Shown in pieces: positions 1 through 7,084 of a DNA stretch of 7,565 nt (positions within the stretch are counted from its first letter, which is position 1; each line of letters begins with the position of its first letter). A model generated the notes under the pieces. That model was not told where the DNA came from. It ran no database searches and saw nothing but the letters and a program-made list of their open reading frames with translations. A program made the position numbers and the translations under genes. Origin of the DNA: Methylorubrum extorquens (lineage in GTDB: Bacteria; Pseudomonadota; Alphaproteobacteria; Rhizobiales; Beijerinckiaceae). Location: the NCBI GenBank assembly GCA_019695455.1, contig JAEUAC010000418.1, positions 1-7,565 on the forward strand, read 5' to 3'.

Positions 1-714
1 GCGATCGTTGGCCGCGATGAAGCCGCGTACGCCCTCGGCCAGCAGCCGGGGCACATCGGCACTGGCGCGCGGAATGGCGAAGGCGTGGATGCCGGCGGCG
101 CGGCACGCGCGCGCCACGACCGAACCGACCGCCGTCACCGTGGGTGCGGAGGTCTGCCAGGGCAGGCCGATCGCCTGAGAATAGTCCGCCGCTCCGAAGA
201 GAAGACCGTCGATGCCGTCGAGACCGGCGATGCCGGATGCCGCCTCCAGGCCGGCGGGATCCTCGATCATCGCGATCACCAGCGTCTCGCCGTCGAGGCG
301 CGCCGGCATGCCGGCCAGGTCGCAGGCCCCGTAGCGCCCGAGCCGCCCGGCGTTGAGGCCGCGGCACCCGCGGGGTGCGTGGCGGGCCCGGCGCACCCCC
401 GCGTCCGCCTGCGCGCGCGTGGACACTCGGGGGATGACGATCCCGGCCGCGCCCGCATCGAGGCACTGCAGGATCCGCTCGGAGCCCGCATCCGGCACCC
501 GGACGAGGGCGCTCACGCCAGCCCGGTCGGCTGCCGCGAGCATGTGCTCCAAGGCGGCCCCGTCGATCAGGGTGTGCTCCAGATCGATCAACACGTAGTC
601 GAACTGCGCGGCGGCCGCGATCTCGATGATCTCCGGGGCCGGGATCGACATGAACAGGCCGCCGGCCGCCTGTCCGGCATCGAGCCGCGATTTCAAGCGC
701 AGGCGGGCGCTCAT
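1..714 (-). CDS. sbnG: SbnG-like citrate synthase of the HpcH/HpaI aldolase family (3' end outside the window)
   Basis: Probable siderophore-dedicated citrate synthase. In the staphyloferrin B pathway SbnG condenses oxaloacetate with acetyl-CoA to give citrate independently of the TCA cycle. I translated the minus strand from the ATG at 714-712: 238 codons stay open to the window edge, against about 259 residues in SbnG, so roughly 20 C-terminal residues are missing. The HpcH/HpaI TIM-barrel pattern is clear: IDLEH (D44, H47), LVRVP (R72), IVIPRVS at 92-98, IEDPAG with E151, and LFGAADYS with D177. D44/H47 fit the acid-base pair, R72 the substrate-carboxylate arginine, and E151/D177 the metal ligands of class II aldolases; spacing matches E. 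coli HpaI with an offset of two as I recall its numbering. The start overlaps the synthetase stop as ATGA and has no clear Shine-Dalgarno, suggesting coupled translation. A plain 2-keto-acid aldolase has the same fold; context decides for SbnG. Confidence 0.87.
   Translation of the reverse strand, partial: MSARLRLKSRLDAGQAAGGLFMSIPAPEIIEIAAAAQFDYVLIDLEHTLIDGAALEHMLAAADRAGVSALVRVPDAGSERILQCLDAGAAGIVIPRVSTRAQADAGVRRARHAPRGCRGLNAGRLGRYGACDLAGMPARLDGETLVIAMIEDPAGLEAASGIAGLDGIDGLLFGAADYSQAIGLPWQTSAPTVTAVGSVVARACRAAGIHAFAIPRASADVPRLLAEGVRGFIAANDR
711..714 (-). promoter_or_regulatory. ATGA stop-start overlap between fused synthetase and SbnG-like gene
   Basis: The synthetase TGA (713-711) overlaps the SbnG-like ATG (714-712). 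No Shine-Dalgarno is visible in the preceding 20 bases, which again points to translational coupling. Confidence 0.7.
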
Positions 715-3700
715 GCCAGAGCCCGCGCGAGCGGCGCCAGAGGGTTGGCAACGCGACGGCCGTGGGCGTTCGCCGGATCGATGCGGCGTCGGGCGAGATC
801 CTCGACGACGAGCGTCTCGGCGGCGAGACGGTAGCGCAGAGCGCCGGCCCGGGCGGCGGGATGCAGGGCGCAATGCTCCGCGAGGGCCGCGATCACGCGC
901 GCCCAGAAACGGGTCTCCGGATAGCCGAACCAGCGGTCGAGGCAGTAGCCGATCTCGGCCAGGTTCACGCCAAACAAGGCATCGACCATGAAGTCGCGCA
1001 CATCCTCGACGTCCCGGGCCTCGACGTAGGAGTTGGCATTGACGCGGGCGTGTTCGGGCGGCGTCGGCGACAGGGCCGGCCGCCGGTCCAGGTGCTCGGG
1101 AATGAAGCGGATCCCGTCGTGGAAGTCCTTGAGGGCGACGCGGCTCGGCCAGCCCTCCTGGTGGAAGAGCACCATGTTCTGCTGGTGACTCTCGACCGCG
1201 ACGCCGTTGGCCAGGAGGAGATGCACGACCGGGAGCATCGCGACGGCGAGAAGCCGGTCGAGCCAGGGCTCGACCCCGTACCGTGCGATCCAGCCGGCGA
1301 CGAAAGGTTTCTCCCCGTCGCGATGCGTCAGGGCCGTGAACGGCACGGCCCGTTCCCCGGCGCGCAAATGCGGCGTCACCGGATCGCGCCAGATCGCCGC
1401 GAGAGCCCCGCGCAGCGTGCCGGCCCGATCCCAGCTCGGAAGGGCGGTGACCGCGACGCCCATGCGTTCGGCCAGGAGCACGGTGCCGCTCGCGCGTAGA
1501 TAGGCATCGTCCGCGGCGATCCGAGCGAGCCAGGCGCTGATGATCGGCGCGTTGAGCACCGTGTGGGGAGCCAGCGTGCGCGCGGTCGAGGTGTTGCGGA
1601 TCGAGAGCGCCAGCTTCAGCGAGGGGGCCTCGGGTGCCGTGCGATCCGCGAGCGTACGGATCGATTGCTGCGCGCCGTAGGCGTGCGGCGATGGACCGAG
1701 GAGGACAAGGCGCCCGGAGTTCCGGTGCTCCTCGGTGCCGCCCTCGGCCACGCGGCGCCACTGCCACGGGTGGACCGGCAAAAGGAAGAACTCGTCCGAT
1801 CGGCCTTCGAGGCGGGCCTCGAAGGCCGATCGCGTGCGCGGGTCGAGGCTCTGCGCGATCAGGTCCCCGTCCTGCCGGTTGCCGGCCGCGATCGAGCCGG
1901 CCACGGCGATGGAGCGGTGGGCCGCGATCCAGAGCGGACGGATCGGGCGCCCGAATTCCGGGCCGTAGGCGTGGTTGTCGGCCGGCGTGAAGCCGATGCG
2001 GGATTTGAAGCAGGGATGGTAGCGATGCCCATCCTGCAAGGCACCTTCCAGCGTCTCGTAGGAGAGGTCGGCGAGGCCGCCACCCGTTCCGTGGGCGAGT
2101 GAGGCGGCGTGGTTGCCCTGCGTGCGCGCCAGTTCCTCCGCGAAGTGTCCGTGCGTGTCCGCCTCGCCCGGCAGATCCGGCAGCAGGTCCGCCAGGAAGG
2201 CCGAGGCGTCGGTGACGGGCTGTCCACCTTCGACGAGGCAGCCGGGCTCGACCAGGATGCGCCCGTAGGCGCTCATGCGCCGCGCTCGGGCTCGATAGGT
2301 CGTCCGGCGGATCGACGGGGTGATCGTGACATCCAGGCGGCCGTCGGGGCCGTCGAGACCGACCATGGCCTCGGGCAGGAGATGCTCGTGCAGCAGGGCC
2401 CCGAGCAGTTGCGTGGCGACGCGCTGGCCCGCTTCGTCCCAGGCTCGCGGTCCGGTCCGGGCGTCCGCGCGGCGCAGCGGATTGGCGAGCGCGACGTAGG
2501 TGGGCCGTTCTCCACGACCGGCGAGGCAACTCGCGAGGTTGGCCTTGGCCGGAAGGGTCGGGGCGCTCAGAAGCCGCGAGACGAGCTCTGCGGTCGCGTC
2601 ATCCTCGACCGCATCAGCGAGGGTCTCGGCAACGACGCGCCAGAGGGGTGCTTCGCCGCTGCGCGCCGCCCGTCCGACGGTCGCGACCACATGGGCGACT
2701 TGGTTGACGACGAGGTAGTAGAGCAGGCGTTCCCACGCTTCCTGCGCGCCATAGAACACCGCCGGATCGAGCTCGCGCGGATCGAGATCGAGACCGGGGG
2801 CGAGACCCGCGAAGCGCCTGGAGTCGATGCTGGCGCCTTCGAGGTCGCGTACGACGAGGCGCACCGGAAGGCCCTCCTCGAGGACGAGAAGGCTGTTCTG
2901 CGCGTGCGCCTCGAGGCTGATACCGGTCCGGGCGAACAGGCGCAGCGGCGGCAGGAGGGCGACCTCCGTGTAGGCGCGCAACCAGCGTTCCGCCTCGGCA
3001 GCCGTTGCCAGGGGACACCCCATCGCGGCCAGGATCGGCAGCCCGTCATGCGGCGCGGGCTCGAGCAGGCCCGCGACCACGAAGGCGGGCCGCGCCGGCC
3101 CCTCCCGCACCAGGACGCCTGTCACCGCATCGAGCGCATCGTGATCGAGCCGGAGGGCTCCCGGCTCACTCAGGATGTCCAGGCCGCAGGCGGACACGGT
3201 GTCCCGGACGGAGGCGAGCGCCCGCGAGGCGGCCATGCTGCGGGCGAGGTGCTCGCGGCTGTTGGTGCGGGCGAAATTGGTGATGCGCGCCGCCATCGGC
3301 AGCTTGAGGAACAGGTTCTCCCGGTGTGCGAAGACGGTGCGCACGGAGGAGGTCGGCGTCACGGGGTCGCCGGAAGGGGGCGTGAGGGTCAGGCGGCCTG
3401 CAGCCACGAGGGCGGTTATTTCCGGATCGGCCTCGAGCCGGGACGCCTGCCAGGGATGGCACGGGATCAGGACGCGGCCCGCAAGCTGCGCGTCGGGCAG
3501 CCCCGACAGGCGCGCGAGGGCGGCACCGACCTGTCGCTCGCTCTCGGGGTCGCGCCAGAGGGCTGCGGCGAGATCGGGGGACGCGATCAGCCAGCGCAGG
3601 CGGAACGACGCCGCGCGTTCGGGCGCGTAGCGATCGGTGTCGGCTTCCGAGAAGCCATCGACGCTTTTTGCCAGCGGATGGAACGGGTGGCCGTGCCAGA

Positions 3701-4132
3701 GGCCTTGCTCCAATGCCACGGGTGCCCGGTCGAATGGCCGGGTGGCGCAGGCGCGGGCATGCGCGCGGGAGCGGCCGAGGCTGTCGAGAAGGCGCCGCTC
3801 GTCGCCTCACGCACCGGCGTCGCCTCGGGAGCCGCGGCGTCGAGCATCCGGCGCGCCAGCGCGGCGGGATCGTCCAGATCCACGAGCCGACCCTCGGCGC
3901 TCCGTAGCTGAACCGGATCGCCCCACGCGTGGAACCCGCCGGGCGAGCGGCGCAGGCAGGGCACCGACACGGTCTCCGCGCCGAGCGGGATCGCGCAGAT
4001 CGCCCCTTCGACCGGATCGATGTCCGGAGCGTATTCCCGCAACCACGTGTTGAGCAGGCGCTCGACGGCGAGAGCGGCGTGGACGGCGGCGACGGCATCC
4101 GTCGAGGGGCGGGCGGCAGGCGAACGCGTCAT
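711..4132 (-). CDS. Fused double IucA/IucC siderophore synthetase (SbnE-SbnF type), with a one-base frameshift near its N-terminus
   Basis: NRPS-independent siderophore (NIS) synthetase with two complete modules in one chain, about 1140 residues once the shift near 3806 is repaired; single members are about 580-620. Each module should adenylate a citrate-type carboxylate and couple it to an amine, here probably L-2,3-diaminopropionate. Module 1 (about 1-555) has GHPFHPLAK at 148-156, HPWQ at 226-229, SSVRT at 262-266, K277, RITN at 283-286, HAQN at 410-413 and RDLEG at 429-433, and ends at ANPL, 550-553. Module 2 (about 560-1140) has RYHPCFK at 704-710, HPWQ at 788-791, SIRT at 824-827, K840, HQQN at 983-986 and KDFHDG at 1002-1007, and ends at ANPL, 1129-1132. 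Start: ATG at 4132 overlaps the MFS stop as ATGA. The uninterrupted frame runs from 3806 to 711; its GTG at 3719 is internal, because family sequence continues upstream. Gene order suggests module 1 is SbnE-like and module 2 SbnF-like; I did not prove this from motifs. Confidence 0.9.
3801..3811 (-). other. Apparent -1 frameshift (one base missing) in the fused synthetase
   Basis: The frame starting at ATG 4132 gives a plausible synthetase N-terminus for about 110 codons, ending in PVREA. It then loses family character and would stop at 3587-3589 after about 181 residues. The frame one base back is closed by TGA at 3809-3807 and then reads DERRLLDSL and on to LEQGLWHGHPFHP, the first conserved synthetase motif. 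The span 711-4132 is 3422 bases, one short of a multiple of three. Adding one G at GTGAGGCG joins the halves, as READERR or REGDERR. It could be a sequencing error, a real mutation or, much less likely, recoding. Confidence 0.88.
4129..4132 (-). promoter_or_regulatory. ATGA stop-start overlap between exporter and fused synthetase
   Basis: The exporter TGA (4131-4129) overlaps the synthetase ATG (4132-4130). The nearest purine-rich GGAG is about 19 bases upstream, too far for a good Shine-Dalgarno, so start-up probably depends on ribosomes ending the exporter. Confidence 0.7.
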
Positions 4133-5298
4133 GGTGTCGGGCACCGGGCACTCCGAGGACGATGGGCCGTTGCAGCCAGGGCAGCGGCGCCGGCGAGCGA
4201 GAGTCCGGCTGCCGCGAAGACGGTGCCGGAAGGGCCGAGGGAGGCGAGGGCGAGCCCCGCCGCGAAGGGACCGATGAGCTGACCCGCCGTCAGGCTGGCC
4301 CGCGCGCGGGCCACCGCGACGGTGCGGCTCGGGCCGAGCGCCTCGACGGCGGCGAAGAGCGCGGGCGCCTGACCGGCGAACAGCGCACCCTGGAGGAGAC
4401 GAAGCGCGACGATGCCGGTGAGGCTGGCGCCCAGCGGCACGGCCGCGAAGGTCAGACAGCAGCCGATCAGCGACAGCCCGAGGGCGATCCCGGGCGAGGC
4501 GCCGTCCAGGCCGCGGGCCCAGAGGGGAAGGACCAACAGGGCGACGAGCCAGCTCAGGCTGTGCAGCAGGCCGATCAGACCGGGGGTGTAGACAGCGGGA
4601 TCGTGCGCGGTCGCCCAGGCCGGGAAGAAGGCGACGAACGCGAACGCCCCGGCGCTCCCGCACATTCCGGCACACAGCAGGGACAGCTCCTGGCGCTTGG
4701 TCCGATCGTTCGGCGACGCGCCGTCGGGCTCCGCCCGCAACCGGCGGCCGGCTGCCGCGGCGGCGAGCGTCACCGCCAGGAGGAGGCCGCCGCAGCCGAG
4801 CATCAGAGGGCCGAGACAGCCGCGCTCGAACGCGAGCCCGCCGGCGAGCGGTCCGAGCAGGCAACCCGCCGAGACCGCCTGCTGCATCAGCGCGAAGCCG
4901 CGGCCGGGGGTGCGGCTCGCCGCCCGGAAGGCGAGGGCCAGCACGACGCCGCCGCCCGCCAGGCCCTGGACGAAGCGGGCGACGAGCAGCATCAGCGGAT
5001 CGGCGGCGAGCGCGATCAGCACGCAGCTCGCCGCACTCAGCCCACCGGTCCAGCCGATCAGCGTCGGCAGCGAGAACCGCCGCGCGAGCCCGGTCCAGGC
5101 CGGCGTCATGGCCAGGGTGGTTGCGGCGGGCGCGGCGAGCGCCGCAGCGGTCCAGAAGGTCGGCGCCGCACCCATCCGCGCGATGTGGAGGCCGAGGAAG
5201 GGGAGCAGGGCCAGCGGTGCCGCCGTCACTGCGAGCTGCAGCAGCACCAGGGCCGCGAGGCCGGCGACCCCGATCCGCGGGCTCGTCACGGCCGTCAC
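4129..5298 (-). CDS. MFS siderophore exporter, SbnD-like
   Basis: Major facilitator superfamily transporter of 389 residues in the inner membrane, probably exporting the finished siderophore, as SbnD is proposed to do for staphyloferrin B. The hydrophobic profile fits about 12 membrane helices in two halves, with a polar central loop at about 184-204 (RRLRAEP to TKRQ). A motif C typical of proton antiporters, GCLLGPLAGG, lies at 145-154, and the equivalent place in the second half has GQLIGPFAAG at 339-348. A weak motif A lies in the loop at 70-76 (GLARRFS). The start is GTG at 5298: it overlaps the preceding synthetase stop as GTGA and has a strong GGAGG six bases upstream. The same frame is open further up to 5709, but that part lies inside the upstream gene and reads as arginine- and proline-rich out-of-frame sequence. 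Its stop overlaps the next start as ATGA. The substrate is inferred only from context. Confidence 0.85.
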   Translation of the reverse strand: MTAVTSPRIGVAGLAALVLLQLAVTAAPLALLPFLGLHIARMGAAPTFWTAAALAAPAATTLAMTPAWTGLARRFSLPTLIGWTGGLSAASCVLIALAADPLMLLVARFVQGLAGGGVVLALAFRAASRTPGRGFALMQQAVSAGCLLGPLAGGLAFERGCLGPLMLGCGGLLLAVTLAAAAAGRRLRAEPDGASPNDRTKRQELSLLCAGMCGSAGAFAFVAFFPAWATAHDPAVYTPGLIGLLHSLSWLVALLVLPLWARGLDGASPGIALGLSLIGCCLTFAAVPLGASLTGIVALRLLQGALFAGQAPALFAAVEALGPSRTVAVARARASLTAGQLIGPFAAGLALASLGPSGTVFAAAGLSLAGAAALAATAHRPRSARCPTP

Positions 5299-7070
5299 GA
5301 ACGCCCTCCCCGAAAGAGCGGGTTTGCGGCGCGTCCGAGCCGGCTCGGCATCGAGGTGGTGAGCGTCGAGGCGGCGAGGAGCGGAGTCAGCACCTCCTTG
5401 AACGGCGCCGTCGGACGGTCGAGAAGACATGCGGCGACGAGCGCCTTGCGCGCGCTGGGCGCGTCCGCCTCGGTGAGCACGCCCCGGACGGTGGCCACGA
5501 GGATCCGACGGGTCGCATCGAGGGTGAAGCCCGTTCCCGCCGCCGCGAAGGCTTCGGCGATGGCGCGCAGGGCGACATCGATCGCGAGCGTCTGGGCGTA
5601 GGCGAGGAGTTCGTCCGGCCGGGGCAGCAGCAACGAGTTCCGGTGCGGATCGGTGATCAGGTAGGCCGGGACGGTCAGCCCGCTCTCGACCAGCCAGCCG
5701 GGCGCGCACCGCACGGTGTCGTGATCGCGCAGGATCAGGCGGCAGGGCCGTCCCTCAGCGAACGCCAGGAGGCCGTTCTGGCCGTGCAGTTCCGGAACGA
5801 AGCCGAGGCAGGCAGTGCGAAGAACTACCCCGAGGACGAGGCCGGCGATCTCCGAGAACAGGTCCGCGAGGTCGGGCGCGTCCCCCGCCACGGCCCGCAC
5901 GGCCGGTGGCACGCCGCCGCGCGGCGCGACCGCCAGGCTCGCGAGGGGGATCACCGCCGCGCCGCCCTCAGGGATGTGGCGCAGGGCGCAGCCGAGGAGG
6001 GCCGGGCGCTCGGCGAAGAGGTCGCCGTCCCGTTCGGCGAAATGCCAGAAGGCCGTCTCATCCGCGAGCGCGACGGACCGGCACAGCCACGGATCGCGCG
6101 CGAGCCCGGCGGCCAGGAGGCCGGCACCGTGCAGACCGTTGTGAAGCGATTGCGGCGGCAGCCGGCGGCGCACGCCGAGCTTGCGCACGTCGAGGGGCAG
6201 CTTCAGATGCAGGCCGGGCCGGGCGGGGAATGCGACCGTGCGGAGCGACGAGGTCGCGGCGACGAGGGGCCCCCGGAAGTCGAGGGCGACGATGCGCCCG
6301 TCGCCGAGTTCGGGACCGAAGGGCTTGGGGAGCACATGGGCGGCCTGCCAGGGATGGATGGGCAGAGCGACGTGAGAGGCCGCGAGACCGCGTCTCGCCA
6401 TCTCCTGCCCGAGCAGGGTGTGTTGCTGCGGGTCGAGGATGGCGGTCGCCGGCTCCGGATGACCGGCATCGGGCGCACAAGCGAGGTGATCGCGCGCGAG
6501 CGCGCACCAGGACAGGGCGAAGAACCGGCCCGTCTCCGCGCCGTAGGCGAGAACCTGCGCGCGGTCGAGGCCGTGCCGGGAGCGGGACAGGGGATGGAAC
6601 GGCCGGTCCCGCCAAGCCGCAAGGCGCTCCCAAACGATCGAATCGTCCGGATGTGTCTCCGTCAGGAGCGTGTCGGCCCACGCCTCCCACATGGGGAGCT
6701 CGTCGCCGATCCGCGTCATCTCGGCCAGAGTCCGGGCGCGGATGGCTTGAGGGAGATCGGGCAGGCCGTCGAGCACGAGCGCCAGCAAGGCCGACGCGTC
6801 GAGTTCCGCGCGGGTCGAGGCCGTCTCGAAACGTGCCGCGCCGGCGAGCCTGAAACCGTCCCGCCAACCGTCCGGCCGCACGCGGGCCCGGAGATGGCCC
6901 GCACCGAGGGCGAGCGCGTAGTCCCGCGTCCCATCCGCGGATGGAGGCCCGAGGGCCGAGCGGCTCCGGAAGCCGGCGACATCCTCGATCCAGAGCGCAT
7001 CGAAAAGCTCGGCGCACAGGTCTTGCGCGCGGTCCAGGGCAGGCGCTGGGGCGACCGTCGATGAGGACAT
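5295..7070 (-). CDS. sbnC: IucA/IucC family siderophore synthetase, SbnC-like
   Basis: Stand-alone NIS synthetase of 591 residues, the usual size for the family. It probably forms an acyl-adenylate and transfers it to an amine; SbnC is the type B enzyme that adds 2-oxoglutarate in the last step of staphyloferrin B assembly. Motifs in order: RPFHPLSRSRHG at 156-167, PIHPWQ at 237-242, TSSLRT at 273-278, HLKLP with K290, a loop LPPQSLHN at 304-311, ELHGQN at 427-432, RDHD at 448-451 and the closing NPLF at 583-586. The ATP-site Ser/Arg/Thr, Lys and His are therefore present. The usual Lys of the first motif (HPxxK) is Arg here. The ATG at 7070 lies 11 bp after the SbnB stop, and AGGA is placed eight bases before it. 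The 3' end overlaps the MFS start as GTGA. Assignment to SbnC rests on its place between B and D and on its single-module size; the substrate is not proven. Confidence 0.87.
   Translation of the reverse strand: MSSSTVAPAPALDRAQDLCAELFDALWIEDVAGFRSRSALGPPSADGTRDYALALGAGHLRARVRPDGWRDGFRLAGAARFETASTRAELDASALLALVLDGLPDLPQAIRARTLAEMTRIGDELPMWEAWADTLLTETHPDDSIVWERLAAWRDRPFHPLSRSRHGLDRAQVLAYGAETGRFFALSWCALARDHLACAPDAGHPEPATAILDPQQHTLLGQEMARRGLAASHVALPIHPWQAAHVLPKPFGPELGDGRIVALDFRGPLVAATSSLRTVAFPARPGLHLKLPLDVRKLGVRRRLPPQSLHNGLHGAGLLAAGLARDPWLCRSVALADETAFWHFAERDGDLFAERPALLGCALRHIPEGGAAVIPLASLAVAPRGGVPPAVRAVAGDAPDLADLFSEIAGLVLGVVLRTACLGFVPELHGQNGLLAFAEGRPCRLILRDHDTVRCAPGWLVESGLTVPAYLITDPHRNSLLLPRPDELLAYAQTLAIDVALRAIAEAFAAAGTGFTLDATRRILVATVRGVLTEADAPSARKALVAACLLDRPTAPFKEVLTPLLAASTLTTSMPSRLGRAANPLFRGGRS
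5305..5309 (-). promoter_or_regulatory. Strong ribosome binding site deciding the MFS exporter start
   Basis: GGAGG inside the end of the upstream synthetase gene is followed by six bases and the GTG at 5298. With the GTGA overlap, it fixes this GTG as the start rather than any codon further upstream or the next GTG three codons in. Confidence 0.75.
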
Positions 7071-7078
7071 GAGACCAG

Positions 7079-7084
7079 TCCTCA
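7079..7084 (-). promoter_or_regulatory. Ribosome binding site for the SbnC-like synthetase
   Basis: TGAGGA on the coding strand includes the SbnB stop codon and leaves eight bases before the ATG at 7070. This spacing supports that start and reinitiation after SbnB. Confidence 0.6.

Noticed and set aside
3717..3719. GTG as the start of the large synthetase
   Set aside because: Coding character continues upstream in the same frame to 3806 and then, one base over, to the ATG at 4132 that overlaps the exporter stop.
2109..3911. 600-codon open frame on the plus strand
   Set aside because: It lies antisense to the fused synthetase, whose motifs are unmistakable. Its product is compositionally odd (rich in R, G, E, D) with no recognisable domain; long antisense frames are expected at this GC content.
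4162..5601. 479-codon open frame on the plus strand
   Set aside because: It is antisense to the exporter, with Gln/Glu/Arg/Gly-rich low-complexity translation and no supporting start signal or domain.
5299..5709. N-terminal extension of the exporter upstream of the GTG at 5298
   Set aside because: This stretch is the 3' part of the SbnC-like gene in another frame. Its translation is Arg/Pro/Ala-rich and lacks membrane segments.
3446..6357. Repeated 15-mer GCCTGCCAGGGATGG at 3446-3460 and 6343-6357
   Set aside because: Both copies encode the conserved HPWQA motif of IucA/IucC synthetases, so this reflects paralogous active-site coding and not a repeat element.
5121..7064. 647-codon open frame on the plus strand
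   Set aside because: It is antisense to the SbnC-like gene and the exporter, has a low-complexity R/G/E-rich translation and no motif, and is a by-product of GC-rich third positions.
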